DNA of 12,622 nt from DATKDU01 sp035512595 (GCA_035512595.1 DATKDU010000075.1:1-12622); one strand, 5' to 3'. Shown: positions 1 to 7,460, counted from the first letter of the stretch. The notes: generated by a model not told the origin, from the sequence alone. A program made the numbers and translations.

Positions 1-1607
1 TGAAGCCGCGCCAGCAGCGACTGGCGGCGGTCTTCGGGCAGCTCGGTCAATAGCCGTGACGAGCCGAGCAGTGCCGGCAACTCGGGCGGCTCGCGTTCCT
101 TGACCCCGAGGAGAAAGCTGGCCAGCGATTCGATGGCGTCCTCGATCTGCTGCTCGACGGCCTGTGCGGTCGGTTTGAGGCCGACAACCAGCTTGGCTTG
201 CAGACGTTCCTCGACCGCCGCTTTCCATTTCCCCACGCGGTCGGCCCCCTTGCCGTGAACGTGCAATTCCAAAAATTTTTCGAGCCGGCCGGCAATCGCC
301 CGCCGTTCCTCGGCCGCCAGATGCCGGGCGGCTTCAAACTGCTGCGGCCGCGCGGAAACGTGCTCGGCCAGGCAGCGGTAGAGGAACATGCGGTCGTACT
401 CGCTCCGCAGCGACAATGCGCCCACCTCCTTGAGGGCGTGCGAAAGGCTGTCCTTGGAGAGCGGAAACTGGCTCATCAACTCGGTCAGCTCGGCGGCATA
501 GATCCAGTTCGCCTCGCGGTGGCGAAAGTCACCGCCATAGGTCGCCGCCACTTCGTACCCAATGACGCGGACGACGTTGCTGAGCAGGGCCAGCGCCTGG
601 CGGTTGATGGCGCGGGTCACCACGGCCTGCGCACTCCGCTGGCCAAGTGCTCCGATGAACCACCAGGCGCCGAGCGTGAGCGGATTGGCCCCCAGTGCGA
701 ACCGCCCCAGATAGTACGCCGTGTTCACGTACGGCCAGTACGGCTCCGTGCTCTTGTACATCCGGTAGGCGCTGACCGCGTTCCGCAGGTAGCCGTACAG
801 GCTGGCCAGGCTGTAATTCTTGACGTTCAGCGGCAAGTCCTCCAGCAGCACCAGCAGGTGCAGGCTGGCGCGGCCGACTGCGCGGATCACCAGCGACAAG
901 TTCGTTTCCAGCATTGGCTGCGTCACCGTCGGCTGGTAGAGCTGCGCCACGCGGGTGATCAGCGAGTAGACATCGTCGCGGATCATCGTGAGCTGGATTC
1001 CGCCATCCTGCGCATACCGGTTGGCCATCAAATGGTCGTACAGGACCTGGGTCTCGTTCTTCAGCAGTTCGTCGAGCTGGCGATCCTTCTCGATCAACTT
1101 CGCCAGGTCCTTGTCCTGCTGTGGATCGGGGGGGAGCGACAGCTCCAGCGGCTGGGGAAATTCCATCCACTCGTGAAAAGCGAGCAGCCGTTTGGCCAGT
1201 GCTTCTTCGCGTTTGGTGAGCTGGCGGCCCTGCTGTTCGAACTGGTCGCGGATTTCTTTTTGCACGAGCGTGAACTGCTGACGCTCTTGGGCCACCTCGC
1301 TACGTTCGTCCGTGGCCTCTCGTCGCAGTCGCTCAAGCTCCAGTTCCGCCGGCGATATGCTGCGCCGGAACCACAAGGCCGCGGCCAGCACCACAGCGCC
1401 GGCCACGTAGAGCGGAATCTGCCAGTACCCCAGCGATTGCCGGCAAGCGATCGCCGTCACCCAGGCGAGGACGGCCCCGGACATGGCCAGCAGGATCGGC
1501 AGCCATTGCCTGCGGGGGGGCAAGCTGGACTGCACGGCTGCATTGGGAGACGAAGACACTTCGGTGTGGTTCCCTTGCTCGAGCATCCCCATGGCCAATC
1601 GTTTCAT
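1..1607 (-). CDS. Membrane-anchored coiled-coil protein, partial (3' end beyond window)
   Basis: I do not recognise this family. The reverse strand is open from an ATG at 1607 to the left edge, giving 535 residues without a stop. Seen in the translation: a short polar N-terminus, two closely spaced hydrophobic segments at about residues 36-55 and 63-80 (a membrane hairpin), a charged Glu/Arg/Gln-rich coiled coil at about 86-145, and a mainly helical remainder with a third hydrophobic, Gly/Trp-containing stretch at about 297-322. The likely role is an inner-membrane-anchored structural or scaffolding protein with a cytoplasmic body; this is inference from architecture only. No Shine-Dalgarno site precedes the ATG; in-frame ATGs at residues 6 and 8 are alternatives. 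It is divergent from the 1805 gene across 197 bp. A 478-codon frame on the plus strand over the same DNA is a high-GC shadow. Confidence 0.75.
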   Translation of the reverse strand, partial: MKRLAMGMLEQGNHTEVSSSPNAAVQSSLPPRRQWLPILLAMSGAVLAWVTAIACRQSLGYWQIPLYVAGAVVLAAALWFRRSISPAELELERLRREATDERSEVAQERQQFTLVQKEIRDQFEQQGRQLTKREEALAKRLLAFHEWMEFPQPLELSLPPDPQQDKDLAKLIEKDRQLDELLKNETQVLYDHLMANRYAQDGGIQLTMIRDDVYSLITRVAQLYQPTVTQPMLETNLSLVIRAVGRASLHLLVLLEDLPLNVKNYSLASLYGYLRNAVSAYRMYKSTEPYWPYVNTAYYLGRFALGANPLTLGAWWFIGALGQRSAQAVVTRAINRQALALLSNVVRVIGYEVAATYGGDFRHREANWIYAAELTELMSQFPLSKDSLSHALKEVGALSLRSEYDRMFLYRCLAEHVSARPQQFEAARHLAAEERRAIAGRLEKFLELHVHGKGADRVGKWKAAVEERLQAKLVVGLKPTAQAVEQQIEDAIESLASFLLGVKEREPPELPALLGSSRLLTELPEDRRQSLLARL

Positions 1608-1804
1608 TCTACGTCAGTCGCCGGATTTTACTGACCGGCAATGTCGAACTGCCCCTCCTCATCCAGCTTACCCCGCGGGCTGGGAAGTTGCGTCGATTAC
1701 GCGGTTTGCCGAACCGCTCGGACAGCGGCTGAACCGCGGCGTAGGGGCGGTCCGATTGCATTCGATGGGGCGCCAATGTTTGCCGGCTGGGTGGGAGCAA
1801 CTCG
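1608..1804. promoter_or_regulatory. Divergent intergenic region
   Basis: This 197-bp gap separates two divergently oriented genes and should hold both promoters. On the minus strand, TAAAAT near 1626-1631 is a candidate -10 for the leftward gene, but no convincing -35 lies at normal spacing. On the plus strand, GGGAG at 1793-1797 sits seven bases before the ATG at 1805 and is a good ribosome binding site for the rightward gene. I saw no clear operator palindrome. Confidence 0.3.
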
Positions 1805-4195
1805 ATGCGTTTGACCTGTGCGATTCCACTTTGGCGGCTGACCGCCTCGGTGACGCTGCTTTGCCTGATCGGGCTGCTCGGTCAGCAAGTCGGCGGCGAT
1901 GAATCGACGACTGCCAAAGCGCGGCGCACACGTGGGGACGTGTCCACGAAATCAACAGCGGAGGTTCCCCAGCGCGAGCCGATCCGGATTGCCGAGCGTC
2001 AAGAGCACAACGAGCTCGATCCGTCGATCGAAGAGGCCCCTGCGCTCCCAACGTACGCGCCCCCATCGGAGTCGGATGCTGGCGATCCTCCCGTGTCCCC
2101 TTCGCCCCCTTCGCGGGGGACAATGCCGCAATCCGATGCCGCCTGGCCCCTGCCGGCAAGCCTGCTGACGCAACTGGATGAACTAGCGAAAGGGGACCCC
2201 AAGAGCGCGGATTGGGCGGTGAACGTGCGATCCGAGCTGGACAAGCTCCATGCGCTTCCGACCCTGACCGATCAAACGGCGGCCGTCCGGTTTCAGAATC
2301 TCAGCGAGCTGGCCGAGCAGGCTCGTCAGATTGCCCGCGAGCTGTCCGATGACGATTCCCGATCGAGCCTGCTGCGCGGAGGGTATGCCCTCGTGCGCCG
2401 GCTGGCAGTTTGGGAACCGGCCGCCAATGCCGGTGCCGCATCCGGCCTGCCGACGCCCGCGATGGCCGCAGAGGCTCGTCAGCGGCTGCGTCTGCTCGTC
2501 CCGGCGATCGCAGCGGAGTTGCCGCGGACCGGCGATGTCGCGACCTGGCGGCAGTACCTGCTGCTCGACCACCTTCGCGGCGAGCTGGAGCAGCCCGGCC
2601 AGGTCAGCGACAACCTGCGGACCCTGGCGCGAGAAGTGCTTTACCGCCTGCACTCGACGCAGCTTTCCGAGGTGCAGAGCGAATTCCTCGAAGGTCCAGT
2701 GTTTCGCAGGTTGTCGGCCGAATTGCGAACGCTGGCGACCCAACCGACAGACATTTCTGCCGCTTTGCGAGCGGTCGAAGCGTATGAGCTGGAGGAGCGA
2801 GCCTCCGCGGCAGTCAAATTGGCCAGCGTCTACGACCGCCTGCGCTGGTCCGCCGATCCGCACGTGGCCCGGTTGGCCGAAGCGATCAACACCTATTACC
2901 GCAATGCCAACGTCCGGGTCGCCGTTTCCGCAGAGCTCGTGAACCGGCTGCTGCCGGGGGAGCAGGTCACCAGCGAGCCGGTGGTCGATCGCATCCAGAA
3001 TGCCGACGTCGCCGGGCACAGCCAGACGAGCACGAAGGTCCGCGTGGTCCTGCTGCCGACGCGCGGCGAGTGGCAGTTCGGCATCGAGGCCAACGGGGAC
3101 GTCGCGTCGAACACCACGTCGTCCGCGGGGCCGGCGCGGTTTCACCAGTGGGGCTGGTCGAACTTCCGGGCTCGCAAGCGAATGACCATCGATCGCCGCG
3201 GCATTCGCCTCTTCCAGGCCGAGGCCCAGGCCAATGCCGACACGCAGCTCAACGACTTCGAGACGGAGTTCGACGGCATTCCGCTGCTCGGCGGTCTGGC
3301 CCGCGCGGTCGCTCGCAACCAGTACGAGCAGAAATCGCCGGCAGCCCGGAGCGAAGTCGAGGGAAAGATCAGCTACCGGGCGTCCGCCGAACTGGACAGG
3401 CAGGTCGCTGAAAGGCTGGAAAAGGGGAAACAGGATTTTCAGCGGCAGCTCGTCCGCCCGCTGCAAGAGCTTCAGCTCGAACCGACGGCCGTGGACATGG
3501 AAACGACCCAGGAGCGCTTGATCGCCCGCTACCGATTGGCCGGCCGGGATCAGGCGTCGGCCTACACGCCCCGTCCGCAAGCACCGGGCGACAGCCTCCT
3601 TTCGGTGCAGGTTCACGAGTCGGCCCTCAACAACGTGCTGACGCATTTGGGGCTCGAAGGGCGGCGAGTCAATCTAGTGACGCTGTATGGCGAGATGACC
3701 GAGCGATTCGCGGAGAAGAAAGTCCCCGTGCCGGAGGATATTCCGGATGACGTGTTCGTCACGTTTGCCGACGAAGACCCGGTGCGAATCGATTGCGAGG
3801 ATGGCCACGTGCGGTTGACGATTCGGCTGAAACGTCTGGAACTTGGGCAGGACGATCAGTGGTACAACCTGACGGTGCGGGCCCGGTACGTCCCCGATCC
3901 GGGACAGCTCGACGCCAATATGGTGCGGGACGGCGTGTTTACCCTATCGGGGGAGCGGAACCTGGACGGCGACCCGCTCGGACTCGGCGACCGCGGGAAG
4001 CTGAGTGCGATCTTTGGGAAAGTCCTGAACCGCAATCGCAAGCTGAACCTGATCAACGAGCGACTCTCCACTTCCCCTCAGCTCGGCGACCAGCAGGTGA
4101 CCCAGTTCGTCATTCACGACGGCTGGATCGGCATTGCCCTGGGACCAAAAACCCCCGAGCGGCAGGCGCTGCTCAAACAGCCGAGCCCACAATAG
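1805..4195 (+). CDS. Large exported protein of unknown function
   Basis: It encodes 796 residues. The N-terminus has an Arg-containing n-region and a hydrophobic core (about residues 9-27), a typical Sec signal peptide, so the protein is probably periplasmic or surface-located. Residues about 32-118 are low-complexity, rich in Pro, Ser, Glu and Arg, and probably a flexible linker. Residues about 115-365 read as helical. From about 366 to 780 the pattern is mostly beta-strand, interrupted by a charged helix at about 525-560; a conserved-looking WIGIALGP motif lies near residue 774. I see no catalytic motif, CxxCH haem site or lipobox. The start is supported by GGGAG at 1793-1797. The protein resembles the large exported hypotheticals common in planctomycetes, which is inference. 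A lipid- or wall-binding structural role is possible but not shown. The VOC gene follows after 26 bp. Confidence 0.85.
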   Translation: MRLTCAIPLWRLTASVTLLCLIGLLGQQVGGDESTTAKARRTRGDVSTKSTAEVPQREPIRIAERQEHNELDPSIEEAPALPTYAPPSESDAGDPPVSPSPPSRGTMPQSDAAWPLPASLLTQLDELAKGDPKSADWAVNVRSELDKLHALPTLTDQTAAVRFQNLSELAEQARQIARELSDDDSRSSLLRGGYALVRRLAVWEPAANAGAASGLPTPAMAAEARQRLRLLVPAIAAELPRTGDVATWRQYLLLDHLRGELEQPGQVSDNLRTLAREVLYRLHSTQLSEVQSEFLEGPVFRRLSAELRTLATQPTDISAALRAVEAYELEERASAAVKLASVYDRLRWSADPHVARLAEAINTYYRNANVRVAVSAELVNRLLPGEQVTSEPVVDRIQNADVAGHSQTSTKVRVVLLPTRGEWQFGIEANGDVASNTTSSAGPARFHQWGWSNFRARKRMTIDRRGIRLFQAEAQANADTQLNDFETEFDGIPLLGGLARAVARNQYEQKSPAARSEVEGKISYRASAELDRQVAERLEKGKQDFQRQLVRPLQELQLEPTAVDMETTQERLIARYRLAGRDQASAYTPRPQAPGDSLLSVQVHESALNNVLTHLGLEGRRVNLVTLYGEMTERFAEKKVPVPEDIPDDVFVTFADEDPVRIDCEDGHVRLTIRLKRLELGQDDQWYNLTVRARYVPDPGQLDANMVRDGVFTLSGERNLDGDPLGLGDRGKLSAIFGKVLNRNRKLNLINERLSTSPQLGDQQVTQFVIHDGWIGIALGPKTPERQALLKQPSPQ

Positions 4196-4213
4196 GGCCG
4201 GCCCAGTTATACT
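4195..4213 (+). promoter_or_regulatory. Palindrome plus -10-like TATACT before the VOC gene
   Basis: A perfect ten-base palindrome, GGGCCGGCCC, occupies 4195-4204 and overlaps the stop codon of the upstream gene. It is followed by TATACT at 4208-4213, which matches the TATAAT consensus at five of six bases. That hexamer ends only eight bases before the ATG at 4222, so a transcript from it would be nearly leaderless; no Shine-Dalgarno site precedes that ATG. No -35 was identified. This is suggestive only. Confidence 0.25.
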
Positions 4214-4221
4214 CGTCGTTC

Positions 4222-4617
4222 ATGAAGACGACGCAGCTCAATCATGTGGCCCTGCACGTCGCCGATTTGGACCGGAGCGTGCAGTTCTATCGGGACGTGC
4301 TCCAACTTGAGCCGATGCCGCGGCCGGCATTTCCCTTTCCCGGTGCGTGGTTTCGGCTGGGAGACAACCAGGAGCTGCATCTGATCGGGGAGCGGACGCG
4401 CGAGGTGATTTCTCACAACCGCGGCAACCATTACGCCCTGATGGTGGACGACATGGATGCCTGGGAGCGCTATTTCCAGGAGCGAAAGATCGAGTATGTG
4501 CCGCGGCGGACGCGTCCGGACGGGGCCTACCAGATCTACGTCGTGGATCCCGACGGGCACTACGTCGAGCTGTGTACGCCGCCGGGTATGGCGGCCGGGA
4601 TTCGCTTGTCAGGATAA
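4222..4617 (+). CDS. VOC-superfamily (glyoxalase/FosA-like fold) protein
   Basis: This is a compact 131-residue protein with the paired beta-alpha-beta-beta-beta modules of the vicinal oxygen chelate fold. Visible signatures are NHVALHV at residues 7-13, DRSVQFYRDVL at 17-27, FPGAWFRLG at 39-47, LHLI at 52-55, NHYALMVDD at 69-77 and DPDGHYVEL at 109-117. Probable metal ligands are His8, His70 and Glu116, with His53 or Glu57 also available; this resembles the His/His/Glu triad of FosA-type enzymes. The family includes lactoylglutathione lyases, thiol transferases and ring-cleaving dioxygenases, and the substrate cannot be chosen from sequence. The length is normal for a single-domain VOC enzyme acting as a cytoplasmic dimer. 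The start is the first ATG of the conserved N-terminus; a longer upstream reading frame is out-of-family and overlaps the preceding gene. It may be co-transcribed with the 1805 gene. Confidence 0.9.
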   Translation: MKTTQLNHVALHVADLDRSVQFYRDVLQLEPMPRPAFPFPGAWFRLGDNQELHLIGERTREVISHNRGNHYALMVDDMDAWERYFQERKIEYVPRRTRPDGAYQIYVVDPDGHYVELCTPPGMAAGIRLSG

Positions 4618-4771
4618 GCGCTGCGGCGAACAATGCTTGGTGGAGCGGCTCACGGTCGGGGCCGGAGGGTTTTCCCGACCGCTTCCATGCTTCTGGCGCG
4701 CCCGCAAAAGAGGAATTTCCCGCCAACCCGCCTGGAATTCTGCTCGCACTTCATTTGGCCATGTTGGATTT

Positions 4772-4800
4772 GGCGACTAAGATTAAAGTAGAGAGTCGCC
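4772..4800. repeat. Inverted repeat upstream of the TPR gene
   Basis: GGCGACT at 4772-4778 and AGTCGCC at 4794-4800 form perfect seven-base arms around a 15-base A-rich loop. They lie 39 bases before the TPR start codon, in a 222-bp gap. It could be an operator, a 5' UTR hairpin or an attenuator for the TPR gene, or a terminator for the VOC gene; there is no T-tract after the right arm. The rest of the gap (4618-4839) shows nothing I can name. Confidence 0.3.
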
Positions 4801-4839
4801 TCTTCGCGGCGGCCACGTAACGCTCGCTGACCAGTCATC

Positions 4840-5403
4840 ATGTCGGACTTCAGTCGTATCCGCCGACAGCAGCTCCTGCGAGAGGCCGAAGGGTGTCTCG
4901 AACTGGTCAACTTGTTTGCCGACCGCTGGCCCCTCTCTCCCGCCACGCGCGACGGCGTCGCCCAGCGGGCTCTCGAGACGCTCCAGCGGATTGATAATCC
5001 CGGCGGACTCAAGGCCCAGGTGCTCTTCCTCCAAGGCCAGGCCCTGCGTCACATGCAGCGTTTTACCGAGGCGGTCGCTCCGCTGCGCGAAGCCGCCGAA
5101 TACGAGCCGCAGAACGTCCATATCCGCCTGGCGCTGGCTTGGTGCTACAAGCGGTGCCGGCGGCTCGACCTGGCGATTGAGGCCCTGGAGTCGGCACTGG
5201 GAATCGACGCCGATCTGGCCATACTGCACTACAACCTGGCCTGCTACTGGAGCCTGGCCGGCAATGCCAAAGTGGCCATTTCATACCTGGTCCAGGCGCT
5301 CGACCTGGAGCCCAACTACCGGGACATGCTCCAGGACGAGTCCGATTTCGACCCCATCCGGCGTCATCCGCACTTTCAAGCGCTGTCGGCAGTCATCGTT
5401 TAA
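4840..5403 (+). CDS. TPR-repeat protein, full-length copy
   Basis: This 187-residue, probably cytoplasmic protein has no signal peptide. Tetratricopeptide-like helical pairs are visible at about residues 57-90 (with the ALRHMQRFTEAV pattern), 92-124 (LALAWCYKRCRRLDLAIEALESAL) and 126-158 (LHYNLACYWSLAGNAKVAISYLVQAL). A short acidic tail then ends in DFDPIRRHPHFQAL. The tail resembles that found after the last TPR in many bacterial proteins, where Asp-Pro motifs follow the final repeat. TPRs mediate protein-protein contacts, and the partner is unknown. No Shine-Dalgarno site precedes the ATG. The last 81 codons (5161-5403) are duplicated at 6350-6592. An imperfect hairpin (AAGCTTC with GGAGCTT, 5402-5424) overlaps the stop but has no T-tail. 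Confidence 0.88.
   Translation: MSDFSRIRRQQLLREAEGCLELVNLFADRWPLSPATRDGVAQRALETLQRIDNPGGLKAQVLFLQGQALRHMQRFTEAVAPLREAAEYEPQNVHIRLALAWCYKRCRRLDLAIEALESALGIDADLAILHYNLACYWSLAGNAKVAISYLVQALDLEPNYRDMLQDESDFDPIRRHPHFQALSAVIV
5161..5403 (+). repeat. Segmental duplication, copy 1 (3' end of TPR gene)
   Basis: This 243-bp stretch is repeated in direct orientation at 6350-6592 with a constant offset of 1189 bp and no indels. By hand count, 20 positions differ, including the last base of the stop codon. Of these, 18 fall in the first 135 bp (5161-5295), one in the next 107 bp, and one in the stop. Five residues differ; eleven codons differ silently. Similarity starts abruptly just before 5161; beyond the stop only a short CGGCTG is shared. 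Confidence 0.93.
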
Positions 5404-5535
5404 GCTTCGGCTGTGGCGGAGCTTGCGACGCCACGGTCTGAATTCACCATGGCCGGGCCTTCGCGGATTCACCCCAGCCGATCACCTTTGGTCCACAATC
5501 GCGGAACTTAATCTGGTGCGCGGAGCGACAAACTG

Positions 5536-6258
5536 ATGAGGTTACGCACTAGTCTTCGCGGATTTCTGCTGCTCTGCCTCGTGTGCGGAACCGCCATCGG
5601 ACTTTATGTCCGCTGGCGGCTCTACAAAGAGCGATACAATCTCGATTCAACGACCGTAGAGGGTTTCTTGGTTGAGACCATGTGGTGCATGCTGGACGGC
5701 CACGATGAATTGGTGTTGCTGGTCGCCTATCCGGACGGGGATCGGCATGGAGGGGTGCATCTTCGTCCGTCCGGCCTGCACGATCGCGGCGAACGTCTCG
5801 AAGGCCGCTTCTGGGTCTATACGAATGCCGGCGGACAAGGGGGCGCGAGGCCCATCAAAGCGGACGTGCGCCTAACCCGACAAGACTTTATGAAGCTCGG
5901 GGAAACGGCTCTGTGGAAAGAGCATCTTCGGCCGGTGCTGATCGAAGAAAGCCAGCGCTTCGATCAGTGGTACTTAGAGACTCACGGCAGTCCGAACGCC
6001 CTATCGAGATTTCCTCAAAAAATGAAGACCGGTTCGTTTGTGGCCAAAGACGCCAACGGCAATCCCGTGACGATCCACGTTTACACCAAGTACATCAGGT
6101 CCAAGAGCCAGGCCAATCTCATCATTCCTGGAGGGCAGGGCTTGACCACGGATGACGGCTACAACGTCAATTTCAACGTCAATCGCTTGGAGAAGGGTAA
6201 ATATGAGATCGGGCCGACCGGTCAGGTTCTCACGTCAGATGACCCATGCGCTCCGTAG
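5536..6258 (+). CDS. Short membrane-anchored or secreted protein of unknown function
   Basis: It encodes 240 residues that I do not recognise. Residues about 7-25 form a hydrophobic segment after three Arg residues, and Arg/Lys follow it, so an N-terminal membrane anchor is more likely than a cleaved signal. The rest is a soluble, mixed alpha/beta domain with several Trp and Tyr, ending in beta-prone repeats such as NVNFNVNRLEKG. GGAG at 5522-5525, ten bases before the ATG, supports the start. The two 60-base lines I counted inside it are 53-55% GC, against about 65% in a line from the 796-residue gene, and rarer codons such as TTA and CTA occur, hinting at later acquisition. The gene is exactly what is bracketed by the two copies of the TPR gene end. 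Confidence 0.75.
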   Translation: MRLRTSLRGFLLLCLVCGTAIGLYVRWRLYKERYNLDSTTVEGFLVETMWCMLDGHDELVLLVAYPDGDRHGGVHLRPSGLHDRGERLEGRFWVYTNAGGQGGARPIKADVRLTRQDFMKLGETALWKEHLRPVLIEESQRFDQWYLETHGSPNALSRFPQKMKTGSFVAKDANGNPVTIHVYTKYIRSKSQANLIIPGGQGLTTDDGYNVNFNVNRLEKGKYEIGPTGQVLTSDDPCAP

Positions 6259-6307
6259 CGGCTACCCGTCAAACCAATGATGGATTGCGACCGTCTCCCC
6301 GCTGGCC

Positions 6308-6592
6308 ATGATGGGGACCGATGCCACGCACCTTCACCTGGGGCCACGCCGGCTCGACTTGGCGATCGAGGCCATCGAGTCGGCCCTGGAAATCGACCCG
6401 GCCCTGGCTATTTTGCACTACAACCTGGCTTGCTACTGGAGCCTGGCCGGCAACGCCAAAGTGGCCATTTCGTACCTGATCCAAGCGCTCGACCTGGAGC
6501 CCAACTACCGGGACATGCTCCAGGACGAGTCCGATTTTGACCCCATCCGGCGTCATCCGCACTTTCAAGCGCTGTCGGCAGTCATCGTTTAG
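6308..6592 (+). pseudogene. 5'-truncated duplicate of the TPR gene
   Basis: A 94-codon frame begins at ATG 6308. Its first 14 residues are unrelated to the TPR protein. From Arg15 it matches residues 108-187 of the full-length protein, ending with the same ten C-terminal residues. Only the last TPR and part of the one before it remain, so the product would probably not fold as a normal TPR array. Changes are mostly silent (eleven silent codons against five replacements: Leu to Ile, Gly to Glu, Ala to Pro, Asp to Ala, Val to Ile), so this DNA evolved under protein-level constraint for most of its history. Either truncation is recent, gene conversion has kept it similar, or the short product is used. 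No Shine-Dalgarno site is evident. Its last 11 bases overlap the 3' end of the convergent gene. Confidence 0.7.
6350..6592 (+). repeat. Segmental duplication, copy 2
   Basis: This is the direct-repeat partner of 5161-5403, about 92% identical overall and nearly identical over its last 107 coding bases. It ends in TAG instead of TAA. The two copies bracket the AT-richer gene at 5536-6258, and homologous recombination between them would delete 1189 bp and leave a single intact TPR gene. Confidence 0.93.
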
Positions 6593-7418
6593 ACTGCGGC
6601 TGCGAGCGAAGTGCCTGCTTCTGCTGGGGAGAAAGCCAATCCTCGGCAATCGTCCCGCTCTCGATGGCCCCCAAAAGAGCTTTGGCCCGGGCGTCGCTGC
6701 GCAGCAGGGCATCGATCGCCAACGTGCGGTTGCTCGGCGTCATGTGCTGCACGTGGCCGATGAGCAGCGGTGCGATCTCCTGGGCGTCGATGTCCGACAG
6801 CCCGCTGACTGCCCCCATTTGCAGCTCGGCGTCGGTCCCCTCCGCCAGGTACTTCGTTAAGTGTTCGCGGCTTTCCTTGGTCGGATCGAGCGCGATCATC
6901 CGCAGCGCATCGTACCGCGTGCCCTTCTTGACCTGCTCATCGTCCGCCATAGTTGCCGCGGCGGAGAGAGCTTGCTTCCACCGCTTCTGCAAGCCTTCAT
7001 CGCCGTGGAGCAGGTCGCCGATCCGCTCGTGCGGCCATTTTCCGGCCAGGCTGATGCCGTTGATCACTCCGCCGCCGATGACGACCGCCTGCCAGTCGCG
7101 CAGCGTCTCCCCCGGCCGCGGCAGCGAGACGTCGAGCAGGCCGCGCAGCGATTTCTCGTCGTTTCGCTTCCCGGCGGCAACCGCCACTCGCCAGATCCAG
7201 GGAATCCGGCGGTATTCCTCCTTGGGGTCATTTGCCGGAAGGGATGCCGTCATGGCCGCCACCAGCTCGGCAGCCAGATCCGGATGCTTCTCGATCAGCG
7301 ACTGCCGCTCCTGGGCGGGGCGCGAGTCGTCCAAGAGCCGCGCGGAGAGGGTCTGGGGATCGTCGGCATTGGCGGCGGCAAGTCCGCCCAGCAGCATCGT
7401 GAGGATCAAGGCACGCAT
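6582..7418 (-). CDS. Exported HEAT-like helical protein
   Basis: This is a 278-residue protein with a clear signal peptide (about residues 1-18, hydrophobic LILTMLLGGLAAANA with an Ala-x-Ala-type cleavage site). The rest is helical. A segment at about 185-270, with AVSGLSDIDAQEIAPLLI, RTLAIDALLRSDARAKALLGAI and LSPQQKQAL, resembles the HEAT-type repeats and linker that precede the cytochrome c domain in large planctomycete exported proteins. Here no CxxCH follows and the protein stops soon after. The ATG at 7418 was chosen because it starts the signal peptide and has AGGA about nine bases upstream; the frame is open 40 codons further upstream without signal-like sequence. The stop codon lies inside the duplicated TPR tail, so the present C-terminus (last few residues) is encoded antisense to TPR codons. 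The function is unknown; it is probably a periplasmic scaffold. Confidence 0.82.
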   Translation of the reverse strand: MRALILTMLLGGLAAANADDPQTLSARLLDDSRPAQERQSLIEKHPDLAAELVAAMTASLPANDPKEEYRRIPWIWRVAVAAGKRNDEKSLRGLLDVSLPRPGETLRDWQAVVIGGGVINGISLAGKWPHERIGDLLHGDEGLQKRWKQALSAAATMADDEQVKKGTRYDALRMIALDPTKESREHLTKYLAEGTDAELQMGAVSGLSDIDAQEIAPLLIGHVQHMTPSNRTLAIDALLRSDARAKALLGAIESGTIAEDWLSPQQKQALRSQPQSKR

Positions 7419-7460
7419 GAACCGGTTCCTAGCTTCGGGAATCGCCATCCAGAGACCGGC

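Noticed and set aside
198..1634. 478-codon open frame on the plus strand opposite the membrane protein
   Set aside because: The translation is rich in Arg, His, Gln, Val and Pro with no membrane, domain or secondary-structure pattern, as expected for antisense of a high-GC gene. The minus-strand frame has coherent membrane and coiled-coil segments.
2183..3646. 487-codon antisense open frame inside the large exported gene
   Set aside because: Composition is typical of an antisense shadow, it has no ribosome binding site, and it is wholly inside a gene with a good signal peptide and start.
3793..4221. N-terminal extension of the VOC protein to 274 residues
   Set aside because: The first 143 residues overlap the upstream gene in another frame and are Arg/Pro-rich; the conserved VOC fold starts at ATG 4222.
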